A stretch of DNA of 19,103 nt from Bacteroidales bacterium UBA3623 (GTDB lineage Bacteria; Bacteroidota; Bacteroidia; Bacteroidales; UBA932). The stretch is taken from assembly GCA_002373715.1 (NCBI GenBank), contig DFLI01000132.1, forward strand, positions 1-19,103, given 5' to 3'. Positions 1 through 7,972 of this stretch are shown piece after piece; position 1 is the stretch's first letter, and each line of letters begins with the position of its first letter. A program made the translations under genes and the position numbers. The notes under the pieces were generated by a model, which was not told the origin of the DNA, did no database searches, and saw only the letters and a program-made list of their open reading frames with translations.

Positions 1-848
1 CCGGTCATCTGGACGTTGAGGCCGTGTAGCATGGCTCCCATGGTGCTGTGAGTGCCACCCCAGTCGGATACGGTGAAGCCCTTGAAGCCCCACTCTCCGC
101 GCAGAATCTCGTTGAGGAGGTGCTCATTCTCGGAGCAGTAGTCTCCGTTTACCTTGTTATAGGCAGGCATCACGCTCATGGCACCGCCTTCAATGATGGC
201 ACGCTCGAAGGGCTTGAGGTAAATCTCACGCAGGGTGCGCTCGCTCAGGATGGCGTTCACGCTACCGCGGTTGGTTTCCTGGTTGTTAACGGCGAAGTGC
301 TTGATACATACGGCAGTACCTTCATCCTGTACGCCCTTGGTGTAGTAGAGGGCCAGGGCAGCGGAGAGGATAGGGTCCTCGGAGAGGTACTCGTAGGTGC
401 GGCCGCCCACGGGCAGACGCTGGATGTTAACGGCGGGGCCCAGGATGACGTCCTTGCCACGGAGGCGGGCTTCCTTACCCATGCCGGTGCCGTACTTGTA
501 GGCGAGTTCTTCACTCCAGGTGGCGGCGAGGGCGCTGCCGGTAGGGAAGTAGGTGGCGCTGTCCAGCGTCCAGCCGGCGCTCATGAAGCCGTTGGGCTGG
601 CCTTCTTCGCGGATACCGAAGGGACCGTCGGCATAGTTCATGTCTGCAATGCCCAGGCGCTCTACGCCGGCGGAAGACATGTTGGTTTTGCTGTGGAGCA
701 TGTTCACCTTCTCCTCCAGCGTCATCTGGGCGATGATCTCGTTAATCTTCTTGTCATTGACGGTGAGCTTGTCCTGTGGGGACTGCTGGCCGCCGCAGGC
801 CTGTGCTATGAGCGCGGCCGATGCGATAATCAGAATTGTTTTTTTCAT
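1..848 (-). CDS. GH3 beta-glucosidase-like lipoprotein (N-terminal part, runs off left edge)
   Basis: This is a glycoside hydrolase family 3 enzyme, a retaining exo-glycosidase probably acting on beta-linked glucosides or xylosides outside the inner membrane. About 282 residues are visible; the C-terminus lies beyond the window. It opens with a lipoprotein signal, with the lipobox Cys at residue 18 (AQAC). The (beta/alpha)8 domain shows the substrate-binding KHF at 183-185 and the nucleophile motif TVSDWGG, with Asp262 as the expected catalytic nucleophile. The start at 848 gives a clean signal peptide. It lies 14 bases after the stop of the CE1 esterase at 863-1951 on the same strand, so the two are probably co-transcribed from the promoter near 2003-2010. 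Substrate cannot be assigned from sequence. Confidence 0.9.
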   Translation of the reverse strand, partial: MKKTILIIASAALIAQACGGQQSPQDKLTVNDKKINEIIAQMTLEEKVNMLHSKTNMSSAGVERLGIADMNYADGPFGIREEGQPNGFMSAGWTLDSATYFPTGSALAATWSEELAYKYGTGMGKEARLRGKDVILGPAVNIQRLPVGGRTYEYLSEDPILSAALALYYTKGVQDEGTAVCIKHFAVNNQETNRGSVNAILSERTLREIYLKPFERAIIEGGAMSVMPAYNKVNGDYCSENEHLLNEILRGEWGFKGFTVSDWGGTHSTMGAMLHGLNVQMT

Positions 849-862
849 ATGGTTTTAGTGGT

Positions 863-1951
863 TTATTTGAACAGGGTGGGAGCTAAGGTCTGGAGGTCTG
901 CACGCCAGGTGGCCCAGCTATGGCCTTCCTGAGCATTCTCCTTATATTCATACTTGAGACCGTCCTTGTCCAGCTGGGCACGGGTGTTCTCGCAGTTCTT
1001 GTAGGCAATGTCGGAGGGACCGCCCTGGGTGAGCACCATCTTCTTGAAGTGGGCGTTCATGTAGGCGGCGTTCTTCTTCACGTTCAGGCGCTCAGACTCT
1101 TTGGCGGGGTCCTGACCGGGCATGAAGGAAGAGCTGAGCACCCATACATAGGTGAACATCTCGGGATGGGTGAAAGCCACTTCCATGGTTTCCATGCCAC
1201 CCATGGAAAGACCGGCCACGGCGCGGCTGGCGGCGTCCGTCTTTACGTTGTAGTTGCTTTCAACGAAGGGGATGATGGAGGTGAACATATCCTGGGCGAA
1301 CGGGGGAACCTCGTTGGGCACACCCGTGATGGTGCCGTTGGGCATGACCACAATCATGGGAACCATCTTACCTTCGGCCAGGAGATTGTCCAGAATCCAG
1401 CCTGCGGCACCTACGCCGGGCCAGGAAGCGTCGTTGTCTCCACCACCGTGGATGAGATAGAGGACGGGCAGCTTATCGGCCGATTTTTCATAGCCGGCAG
1501 GCGTCCAAACGTGCATGCGACGCATTTCTCCGAGGGTTTCGGACCAGTAATAACGCTGGGCCAGGGCACCGTGGGGAACATTCTTGATGTATCCCTCTCC
1601 CTTGGTGAGCACGGAAGCCTGCTCTGCGCTGAGCGGGGCCTTCGGGTCCTGCACCTTTACACCGTCTACCATGAAGCTGTAGCGGAAGCAGCCGTCGGAA
1701 AGGCCTTCGCAGATGCCCTGCCATACGCCGTTTTCCTGCTTTTCGAATTTGATGGGTTTGTTCCAGGGAAGGTCTCCGGAAACGGACACCTGAGAGGCCT
1801 TGGGAGCGTAAATCTGGAAAAGAACGTTTCCGTTGGAAAGAACGCGGACACTCTGAAGGGTGTCATTGGGAGTGGGCTGGCGCATCCAACCCTGGGCCGA
1901 TGCAGCCACGCAGGAGGCCAGCAATGCGGTTACGACGAGGAGCTTTTTCAT
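863..1951 (-). CDS. Secreted CE1-type esterase with N-terminal E-set (CBM48-like) domain
   Basis: This 362-residue protein is a putative esterase of the esterase D / feruloyl and acetyl-xylan esterase (CE1) group, which releases acyl or feruloyl groups from plant polysaccharides. It has a type I signal peptide ending at AASAQ (residue 20) and an immunoglobulin-like E-set domain at about 35-105. An alpha/beta-hydrolase domain follows, with VLYLIHGGG near 163-171. The nucleophile elbow is GLSMGG (Ser249), and the likely Asp and His of the triad are Asp314 and His344 (EGHSW). I chose the ATG at 1951 over an upstream in-frame one because it begins directly with the MKKLLVV signal peptide. It leads a two-gene operon with the GH3 gene at 1-848 and is divergent from a paralogous esterase at 2139. 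Exact substrate is inferred, not shown. Confidence 0.88.
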   Translation of the reverse strand: MKKLLVVTALLASCVAASAQGWMRQPTPNDTLQSVRVLSNGNVLFQIYAPKASQVSVSGDLPWNKPIKFEKQENGVWQGICEGLSDGCFRYSFMVDGVKVQDPKAPLSAEQASVLTKGEGYIKNVPHGALAQRYYWSETLGEMRRMHVWTPAGYEKSADKLPVLYLIHGGGDNDASWPGVGAAGWILDNLLAEGKMVPMIVVMPNGTITGVPNEVPPFAQDMFTSIIPFVESNYNVKTDAASRAVAGLSMGGMETMEVAFTHPEMFTYVWVLSSSFMPGQDPAKESERLNVKKNAAYMNAHFKKMVLTQGGPSDIAYKNCENTRAQLDKDGLKYEYKENAQEGHSWATWRADLQTLAPTLFK

Positions 1952-1984
1952 TACTATTTGTTGGTTTTTGTGTTCGGTTTTAGT

Positions 1985-1995
1985 GCGTCTGACGC
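1985..1995. promoter_or_regulatory. Perfect 5-bp inverted repeat (possible operator)
   Basis: GCGTC-T-GACGC lies about 8 bases downstream of the minus-strand -7 box at 2003-2010, over the expected transcription start of the CE1 esterase operon. A repressor site is plausible, but the element is short and the function is inferred. Confidence 0.3.
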
Positions 1996-2002
1996 GTTTG
2001 CA

Positions 2003-2010
2003 CAAAGTTA
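2003..2010 (-). promoter_or_regulatory. Bacteroidetes -7 element for the CE1/GH3 operon
   Basis: On the minus strand this reads TAACTTTG, matching the TAnnTTTG -7 consensus of Bacteroidetes primary sigma promoters. It lies about 50 bases upstream of the start codon at 1951. I see no clear -33 element at the usual 19-21 base spacing. Confidence 0.45.
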
Positions 2011-2073
2011 CGCTTTTCCCGTGGCCTTTATGTGCTCCTGCAGTTCAATTGTTTTTCCCCTTGTTCAAAGCGA

Positions 2074-2103
2074 TTGGATATTGTTTGGAAATGCCTATCT
2101 TTG
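2074..2103 (+). promoter_or_regulatory. Bacteroidetes promoter for the plus-strand CE1 esterase
   Basis: A TATCTTTG -7 box at 2096-2103 is preceded after 18 bases by TTGG (2074-2077), a fair -33 element. The start codon of the esterase lies about 35 bases downstream. Confidence 0.6.
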
Positions 2104-2138
2104 GGTAACTAAGCCGAACAACCAATAACACTATGCAT

Positions 2139-3371
2139 ATGAAACGAATCCTCCTTCTTGCCGCGCTGGCGGGTATGTCGCTGGCTGCATCGGCCCAGCA
2201 GGCCCTGGGTCCCGGAACGGGCCTTGTGTCCCCGGAGATTAATCCGGATCATTCCGTAACCTTCCGCTATGTGAACCCCAAGGCCAAGACGGTCCAGGTC
2301 ACCGGAGATTTCCTGCCCACCCGTCCTATCGAGATTGACCTGGGAGACCGCAAAATGGTATATGACGCCCCCGGAGTGGCAGACCTGAAGGAAGGCCCCG
2401 GCGGAGTGTGGAGCTTTACATCGGCCCCTCTGAAGGGAGAACTCTATTCCTACTCCCTCCTGGTGGATGGCAAGAAGGTCATGGACCCTTCCAACATCTA
2501 TCAGAACCGTGACGTGGCCACCTGGACCAATATTTTCACGCTTAGCGCCACGCCCGGAGATCTGGGTTGGTACTATCAGGTGAACGACGTGCCCCACGGC
2601 ACCGTGGCCCATGTGTGGTACAACAGCCCCACCCTGAGCGCCAACCGCCGCTTCACCATTTACCTCCCGCCCGGCTACGAGGAAAGCGCAGACCGCTATC
2701 CGGTGCTGTACCTGCTGCATGGCTCCGGCGGTGATGAGGATGCCTGGAGCGACCTGGGCCGCACCGCCCAAATCATGGACAACCTCATTGCAGAAGGTTA
2801 TGCCAAGCCCATGATTGTGGTTATGCCCAACGGCGTATGGTTCAATCAGGCTGCTCCCGGCGCCGCTGTGAACATGTTCCAGCCCACCATGACCAACAGC
2901 CGCAGCCAGAGCACCGTGGAAATTGAAAACAGCTTCCCGGATGTAATGGACTTCGTAGAAAAGCACTATCGCGTAAGCAAGGGCTTTTCCAACACCGCCG
3001 TGGCCGGTCTGTCCATGGGCGGCCGTCAGAGCGGCATGCTCTCCCTGCGCTATCCCCGCAAGTTCGGTTATGTGGGCCTGTTCTCCGGCGTTCCCACCGT
3101 GGAAGGCAACGAGGAAGCCCTGGCTGCCGTTTTCGCAGCCAAGCCCAAGCTCTATTGGATTGGCTGCGGTAAGGCCGATGGCGTAATGGTAAACTCCAAG
3201 AAGCTCAAAGACTACTGCGACGCTATGGGCTATCCCGTAGAGCTCTACGAGAGCGAGGGAGGCCACATCTGGCGCAACTGGCGTTTGTATCTGATGGTCT
3301 TCGCCCAGCAGATTTTCCAGGAGGAAAAGCCCACCCGCAGCACCTTCACTGACTTTGAGGAGGAAGAGTAG
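2139..3371 (+). CDS. Secreted CE1-type esterase with N-terminal E-set domain (paralogue of the divergent one)
   Basis: This 410-residue putative esterase has the same architecture as the divergent gene: a signal peptide ending AASAQ (residue 20), an E-set/CBM48-like domain at about 35-140, then an alpha/beta-hydrolase domain (VLYLLHGSGG at 189-198). The nucleophile elbow is GLSMGG (Ser292); the likely acid and base are Asp347 (GKADG) and His376 (GGHIW). The family releases acyl groups such as ferulate or acetate from polysaccharides. An in-frame ATG at 2133 would add two residues. I prefer 2139 because the same first 14 bases start the M48 lipoprotein gene at 18456. An acidic tail ends the protein. 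It converges on the GH3 gene ending at 3384, only 12 bases away, with no obvious hairpin between them. Confidence 0.88.
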   Translation: MKRILLLAALAGMSLAASAQQALGPGTGLVSPEINPDHSVTFRYVNPKAKTVQVTGDFLPTRPIEIDLGDRKMVYDAPGVADLKEGPGGVWSFTSAPLKGELYSYSLLVDGKKVMDPSNIYQNRDVATWTNIFTLSATPGDLGWYYQVNDVPHGTVAHVWYNSPTLSANRRFTIYLPPGYEESADRYPVLYLLHGSGGDEDAWSDLGRTAQIMDNLIAEGYAKPMIVVMPNGVWFNQAAPGAAVNMFQPTMTNSRSQSTVEIENSFPDVMDFVEKHYRVSKGFSNTAVAGLSMGGRQSGMLSLRYPRKFGYVGLFSGVPTVEGNEEALAAVFAAKPKLYWIGCGKADGVMVNSKKLKDYCDAMGYPVELYESEGGHIWRNWRLYLMVFAQQIFQEEKPTRSTFTDFEEEE

Positions 3372-3383
3372 CAGCCAGCGCGG

Positions 3384-5666
3384 CTAGAGTACTCTTAGCA
3401 CTGCGGCCTGCGTTTCTCGGCTGTTGGGCCCGGTCATAATCTCGAAATCGCCGGGCTCGCACACCCACTGAAGGTCGTGATTGTAGTAGGAAAGGTCATC
3501 GGCCGATAATACGAAATCCACTTTTGCAGAGCCTCCGGCGGGAATGAACACTTTTTGGAAACCCTTGAGCTCTTTCACCGGGCGCGTGGAGGTGCTGTAA
3601 ATGTCGTGAATGTACAGTTGTACTACCTCGTAACCGTCGCGTGAACCGGTGTTGGTAACGGTCACGGAAGCTGTTACTGTGCCCGCCAGAGGCATTTCGT
3701 CGGCGCTCAGCACTGGCTCCGAGTAACTGAAAGTGGTATAGCTAAGACCATAACCAAAGGGATACAGCGGGCCGTTGAGCTCATCGGTGTAGCAGCTGGT
3801 GAATTTGCGGTAAGGTTCGTAGTCCGGGTGGGGCCGGCCTGTATTCTTATGGTTGTAGTACAGCGGCAACTGGCCCACAGAGCGTGGGAAGCTGGTGGTG
3901 AGTTTGGCCGATGGATTGGCATCTCCGAAGAGGACATCGGCCACGGCATGGCCGCCTTCGGAGCCCGGGCTCCACACGTTGAGGATGGCATCGGCCAGGG
4001 GCTCAACATTAGTGAGGGCCAGCGGGCGACCGGTCACCAGCACCACTACCAGAGGCTTGCCAGTGGCCTTCAGGGCTTTGAGCATTTCCACCTGGGTGTC
4101 GGGAACGGTGATATCGGTGCGGGAGGCGCCTTCGCCGTTCATGCCGGCAATCTCTCCTACGCATGCAACTACCACATCGGCCGTAAGGGCTTTGGCCACG
4201 GCTTCAGCCACAAGAAGGTTCTGCGGCCTGCTGTGAACGGGCGGGATGGGAGCACCAGGAGCGAACATGCGGATGAGCCCGTAACGAACGCCGTCTTCCG
4301 TGGCGGCATCCCTCAGGAGCCAGCTGCCTTCGGCATAGGATGCAGGAGTTACTTCGGAGATACCCTGCCAGAGGGTGATGCTCTCGCCGTTATGGCTGGA
4401 CTGGGACCAGGTGCCGGCCATAGCGGCGGCATCTTGAGCCAGCGGGCCCACAACGGCCACTTTGGCGCCTTTGCGCAGCGGCAAGATACCGTTGTTTTTC
4501 AGCAGCACCTGGCACTCGCGTGCAACTTCACGGGCGAAAGCCAGGTTCTCGGGCGTGTAGACATCGGCCTTGAAACGCTCTTCGGAGAAATAGCGATAAG
4601 GGTCTTCAAAGAGGCCCAGCTTGTATTTGGCTTCCAGGATACGGCGGCAGGCGCGGTCTATATCGGCCTCCTTTACGCGGCCCTCTTTCACAGACTGGAG
4701 GAGCGTTCCCACAAAGCCGTCGCTGTTCATATCCATATCCAGACCGGCCTGGAGCGAGCGGGCACTCACTTCCTGCAGGTCTCCTATTCCGTGGGCTATT
4801 TCTTCGGCAATGGCTGTAGCATCACTTACAATAAAGCCGTCAAAGCCCCAACTCTTCCGAAGGAGCTCGTCCATAAGCCAGGAATTCATAGTGGCGGGAA
4901 TGCCTTCGAATTCGTTAAAGGAACTCATATAGCTGCCGGCACCGGCTTTCGCAGCGGCCTTGTATGGGTTCATGTAGCCGTTCAGAGCCTCCTGGCGGCT
5001 CAGGAATACGGAATTATAGTCTCTTCCTGCTTCGGCACCGCCGTACAGCGCGTAGTGTTTTACACAGGCCATCACTTCGTCGGTGGCGTAGGTACTGTTG
5101 TCATGGCCCTGGTAGCCGTATACCATGGCCTGGGCTATGCGGCCGCCCAGGTACGGATCTTCGCCGCTGCCCTCTGCAATGCGCCCCCAGCGAGCGTCCC
5201 GGCAGATGTCCACCATGGGGCTGTACACCCAGTTAATACCGGAGGCCGATGCCTCCTTGGCCGCCATCCTGGCCGTTCTCTCAATCAGCTCCATGTTCCA
5301 TGAAGTGGACAAGCCCAGCGGAATGGGAAATACGGTCTGATGCCCATGAATCACGTCCATGCCAAAGATAAGCGGAATGCCGGCACCACTATTCAGCGCA
5401 ATTTCCTGGTATTGACGCAGCAAGGTGGGGTTGGGACTCCCGTAAAGGCCACCCAGCAGGCCCTTGTTCAGCAGCTGGGCGTTCTCGTCCTCTTCCATTA
5501 CCCGTTCGGCCGATATAAAGCCTGGCGTAGAATGCAAGTTGAGTTGGCCAATTTTCTGCTCCAGCGTGAGCCGGGACATTACATTGTCTATATAGGTGTC
5601 CATGGGAGACTTGGCGGTGCACGCTGCCACCAGGCAGGCTGTCACCAGAATCGCTGTTTTTCTCAT
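3384..5666 (-). CDS. GH3 beta-glucosidase, BglX-like lipoprotein
   Basis: This complete 760-residue family 3 glycoside hydrolase has the three-part BglX layout: (beta/alpha)8 domain, alpha/beta sandwich, and C-terminal fibronectin-III-like domain (about 650-740). It begins with a lipoprotein signal (LVAAC, Cys16). Recognisable motifs are GMDVIHG (102-108), EGSGEDP (165-171), KHY (203-205) and the nucleophile region VSDATAI with Asp282. The residue after Ser-Asp is Ala, where many relatives carry Trp, His or Tyr, which could alter the acceptor site. It should cleave terminal beta-linked sugars from oligosaccharides at the cell surface or in the periplasm. The start at 5666 lies 5 bases after a TATCTTTG -7 box, so the transcript is probably leaderless. 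It is divergent from the serine hydrolase gene at 5748. Confidence 0.92.
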   Translation of the reverse strand: MRKTAILVTACLVAACTAKSPMDTYIDNVMSRLTLEQKIGQLNLHSTPGFISAERVMEEDENAQLLNKGLLGGLYGSPNPTLLRQYQEIALNSGAGIPLIFGMDVIHGHQTVFPIPLGLSTSWNMELIERTARMAAKEASASGINWVYSPMVDICRDARWGRIAEGSGEDPYLGGRIAQAMVYGYQGHDNSTYATDEVMACVKHYALYGGAEAGRDYNSVFLSRQEALNGYMNPYKAAAKAGAGSYMSSFNEFEGIPATMNSWLMDELLRKSWGFDGFIVSDATAIAEEIAHGIGDLQEVSARSLQAGLDMDMNSDGFVGTLLQSVKEGRVKEADIDRACRRILEAKYKLGLFEDPYRYFSEERFKADVYTPENLAFAREVARECQVLLKNNGILPLRKGAKVAVVGPLAQDAAAMAGTWSQSSHNGESITLWQGISEVTPASYAEGSWLLRDAATEDGVRYGLIRMFAPGAPIPPVHSRPQNLLVAEAVAKALTADVVVACVGEIAGMNGEGASRTDITVPDTQVEMLKALKATGKPLVVVLVTGRPLALTNVEPLADAILNVWSPGSEGGHAVADVLFGDANPSAKLTTSFPRSVGQLPLYYNHKNTGRPHPDYEPYRKFTSCYTDELNGPLYPFGYGLSYTTFSYSEPVLSADEMPLAGTVTASVTVTNTGSRDGYEVVQLYIHDIYSTSTRPVKELKGFQKVFIPAGGSAKVDFVLSADDLSYYNHDLQWVCEPGDFEIMTGPNSRETQAAVLRVL

Positions 5667-5670
5667 AGTG

Positions 5671-5701
5671 CAAAGATAGTGTTTTTTGCGCGTGGAAGCA
5701 A
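5671..5701 (-). promoter_or_regulatory. Promoter of the BglX-like GH3 gene
   Basis: On the minus strand, TTGC (5701-5698), 19 bases, then TATCTTTG (5678-5671): a strong Bacteroidetes-type promoter. The -7 box ends 5 bases before the ATG at 5666, so transcription should start at or next to the start codon. Confidence 0.75.
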
Positions 5702-5712
5702 CGTGCTAATAC

Positions 5713-5728
5713 TTGCGTCCACACGCAA
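5713..5728. promoter_or_regulatory. 6-bp inverted repeat over the -33 box (possible operator)
   Basis: TTGCGT-CCAC-ACGCAA is a perfect 6-bp inverted repeat with a 4-base spacer. Its left arm includes the -33 TTGC of the serine hydrolase promoter, and it sits 12 bases from the -33 box of the divergent GH3 promoter. A regulator bound here could affect both genes; this is inference. Confidence 0.4.
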
Positions 5729-5743
5729 TTATTGCTATCTTTG
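5713..5743 (+). promoter_or_regulatory. Promoter of the serine hydrolase gene
   Basis: TTGC (5713-5716), 19 bases, TATCTTTG (5736-5743). The ATG at 5748 follows the -7 box by 4 bases, so the mRNA is likely leaderless. The arrangement mirrors the divergent GH3 promoter. Confidence 0.75.
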
Positions 5744-5747
5744 TGAC

Positions 5748-6806
5748 ATGAGAAATATAGCGATTATTATAGCAGCCGCAGCGCTGGTTATGGCCTGCGG
5801 CAGCCCTTCCGAACCTCTGCCGCACGGAAAAGCATCGGCCCAGATGGACCAGGCCTTTGAGGCATACCTTCAAGCCGTGGCCGACAGCGCCGAAAACCTT
5901 CACAGCGTGATGGTGCTTCAGCACGGCAAAGTGCTGGAAGAGAAGTTCTTCGTGCCGGACACCGCGCACATCCTGAACTCCGTGAGTAAAACCTTCACTT
6001 CCACGGCCGTGGGCTTTGCCATTGATGAAGGCCTTCTGCACCTGGAAGACAAACTGGTGGACCTTTTCCCCGAAAGCGTTCCGGAGCAGCCGCAGCCCTA
6101 TCTTGAAGATATCACGCTCCGTCACCTCCTCACCATGAATTCCGGCCACGGGACAGACCCTACCTACGCCATTCGCAGCGGAGAGGGAGACTGGATCAAA
6201 GCCTTCATGGAGTGGCCCATTGAGTATGAACCCGGCACCTGCTACTGCTATAACAGCCTGGGCACTTATGTCTTAAGCGCCGCCGTGCAGAAGGTGACCG
6301 GTCAGAAAGTGGTAGACTACCTGGAAAGCCGCCTGTGGCAGCCGCTGGGCATTGAAAAGCCCTTCTGGCAGGAGAGTCCCTCCGGCGTAAACACCGGTGG
6401 CTGGGGCCTGTACCTGCACACAGAAAGCCTGGCCAGGATGGGCCTGTGCCTCTTAAACGGCGGCCAGTTCCGTGGCAAACAAGTAATTCCTGCCAGTTGG
6501 GTGGAGCAGATGTCCGCCAACCAGGTACCTTCCGTGAACGCCGGCATCAACGAGCGCAAAATGAAAGAATTGGTGGCGGAGCATCCTGAAATCACCTACT
6601 TCAGCCCCGAACTGAGCGACTGGGTGCAGGGCTACGGCTACCAGATGTGGCGCTGCCGACATAACGCCTTCAGGGCCGATGGCGCCAACGGCCAGTACAT
6701 CATCGTCATCCCCGAAAAGGATGCCGTGGTAGTAACCACCGCCCACATCCAGAATATGCAGCAGGAGATTAACCTTATCTGGGAACACATCCTTCCGGCG
6801 CTGTAG
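5748..6806 (+). CDS. Beta-lactamase-fold serine hydrolase lipoprotein (class C / PBP4-like esterase family)
   Basis: This 352-residue lipoprotein (LVMAC, Cys17) belongs to the beta-lactamase/transpeptidase-like family of serine hydrolases, which includes esterases and D-peptidases. The active-site S-x-x-K is SVSK (Ser78, Lys81). The second motif is the Tyr168-Asn169-Ser form (CYNSLGTYVLS), as in many Bacteroidetes relatives. HLLTMNSGHG at 126-135 and a late RADGANGQ segment are also typical. The long reading frame continues upstream to 5340, but the lipoprotein signal and the promoter 4 bases upstream fix the start at 5748. It sits among polysaccharide esterases and glycosidases, so an esterase role is more likely than antibiotic resistance. 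The substrate is unknown. Confidence 0.87.
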   Translation: MRNIAIIIAAAALVMACGSPSEPLPHGKASAQMDQAFEAYLQAVADSAENLHSVMVLQHGKVLEEKFFVPDTAHILNSVSKTFTSTAVGFAIDEGLLHLEDKLVDLFPESVPEQPQPYLEDITLRHLLTMNSGHGTDPTYAIRSGEGDWIKAFMEWPIEYEPGTCYCYNSLGTYVLSAAVQKVTGQKVVDYLESRLWQPLGIEKPFWQESPSGVNTGGWGLYLHTESLARMGLCLLNGGQFRGKQVIPASWVEQMSANQVPSVNAGINERKMKELVAEHPEITYFSPELSDWVQGYGYQMWRCRHNAFRADGANGQYIIVIPEKDAVVVTTAHIQNMQQEINLIWEHILPAL

Positions 6807-6846
6807 CCGCGTGGAGATAAGCTATTGAACAGCAATAAGATAAACG

Positions 6847-6879
6847 ATTGGCTCCCTACTGTGACGGTGGGGAGCCAAT
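6847..6879. terminator. Bidirectional intrinsic terminator hairpin
   Basis: A stem of ten perfect pairs (ATTGGCTCCC with GGGAGCCAAT) extends by three more (TAC with GTG, one wobble) around a 7-base loop. It lies between two convergent genes, the serine hydrolase ending at 6806 and the rhodanese fusion ending at 6921, and probably ends transcription from both sides. The T-runs are short. Confidence 0.7.
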
Positions 6880-6920
6880 TTCGTTATGCGCTGCGTATCA
6901 GGCGTTTACCTCCACGTACC

Positions 6921-7970
6921 CTATTGCAGGCTGCGGAGGCGGACCTCCATGCCGGGGAGGGCGGCGGGGACGGAGGAGAGGTCTGTCTGGCCGAAGTGGT
7001 AGGGGATGAGAACCTTGGGCTGAACCATCTTGGCGGCGTTGATGAGCTGCTCGGGTGTCATGGTGTAGGGCTGGTTGCAGGGAAGGAAGGCTACGTCTAT
7101 GTCCTTGACGGAAGCCATTTCGGGAATGTCTTCGGTGTCTCCGGCTATGTAGATGCGGAAACCGTCCAGGGAGAGGATGTAACCGTTGTCGCGGCCCTTG
7201 GGGTGGAACTGCAGATGCTCCTCGGTGTAGTTGTAGGCAGGAACGGCGTCTACGTGGATGCCTTCCTGCAGGTCTGCAGACTGGCCGTTGGTGAGCACCT
7301 TGGTGCTGCTGGCCAGCTTGGCGCTTTTCATCAGTTTGGCGCAGTTGGGGTTGGTGACTACCTCTCCGCCCAGAACGCCCAGGGCTTCCGGGTCGAAGTG
7401 GTCTCCGTGCTCGTGGGTAACCAGCACATAATCGGCCTCGGGGAACTCATCGGCATAGTTGGTTACCTTGGGGCCCAGTTTGGTGACAGGGTCTATCTGG
7501 ATGGAGAGGCCCTTGTAGGAGATGGCCAGGCTGGCGTGCTTGATAAGGTAAATTTCTACGGGAGCGCCGGCCGGGGTGCAGAACCGCTCTACCTCGTAAG
7601 TGGTGACAGGCATGTTGGCGTTTTTCCAGGCGTTGAAACCGTCTTTGAGGTTAATGACCCGGAAACCGTTTTCACGAAGAACCGTGGCGGCTTCGGCGCT
7701 GCGGCGGCCGCGACGGCAGTAAATCATAACGGGACGGGCCGGATCCAGGGTGGCCATGGAACCTTCCAGGAAGCCCTCGGCCAGCCAGTCTATGTTGATG
7801 GCTCCGGGGATATGTCCTTCGGCGTATTCCTGAGGGGTGCGCACGTCCAGAAGCTGAACGCTGCCGTCTTCGGAAAGTTTGTTCTGGAAAGCTTCTACCG
7901 TGATGTCATTGCCTCCGTCGCATGATAGCAGACCCAGCAGGGAAAACAGCATAGCAGTAATTTTATACAT
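6921..7970 (-). CDS. Rhodanese / UlaG-like metallo-beta-lactamase fusion lipoprotein
   Basis: This 349-residue lipoprotein (LLSC, Cys17) joins two domains. Residues about 23-125 are a rhodanese-like sulfurtransferase domain, with LDVRTPQEYAEGHIPGA and active-site Cys85 in the CRRGRRS loop. Residues about 138-345 are a metallo-beta-lactamase domain of the UlaG-like (lactamase_B_3) type, with metal ligands in HEHGDH (186-191), Asp278 (AGDT) and His325 (PYHFGQ). The rhodanese-first order is opposite to CstB-type MBL-rhodanese proteins. It is the last gene of a tight operon, 2 bases after the carboxylesterase stop at 7973. Both active sites look intact. The substrate is unknown; a sulfur-transfer role or phosphodiesterase/lactonase activity is possible, but antibiotic hydrolysis is unlikely. 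Confidence 0.86.
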   Translation of the reverse strand: MYKITAMLFSLLGLLSCDGGNDITVEAFQNKLSEDGSVQLLDVRTPQEYAEGHIPGAINIDWLAEGFLEGSMATLDPARPVMIYCRRGRRSAEAATVLRENGFRVINLKDGFNAWKNANMPVTTYEVERFCTPAGAPVEIYLIKHASLAISYKGLSIQIDPVTKLGPKVTNYADEFPEADYVLVTHEHGDHFDPEALGVLGGEVVTNPNCAKLMKSAKLASSTKVLTNGQSADLQEGIHVDAVPAYNYTEEHLQFHPKGRDNGYILSLDGFRIYIAGDTEDIPEMASVKDIDVAFLPCNQPYTMTPEQLINAAKMVQPKVLIPYHFGQTDLSSVPAALPGMEVRLRSLQ

Positions 7971-7972
7971 GG

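Noticed and set aside
48..932. 294-codon plus-strand frame at the left edge
   Set aside because: The minus strand encodes a clear GH3 enzyme over the same bases, with signal peptide and catalytic motifs; the plus frame is its shadow.
2109..2122. Shared 12-mer TAAGCCGAACAA upstream of two genes (near 2110 and 11595)
   Set aside because: A few 12-base matches are expected by chance in 19 kb, and the copies sit at different places relative to their promoters.
920..2128. 402-codon plus-strand frame opposite the CE1 esterase, and similar frames opposite both complete GH3 genes
   Set aside because: They mirror codon bias of the real genes, with no motifs or promoters of their own.
6921..7970. Antibiotic-resistance metallo-beta-lactamase
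   Set aside because: The domain is UlaG-like, fused to rhodanese, and lies in a glycosidase operon; the nearby serine hydrolase likewise looks like an esterase-type relative.
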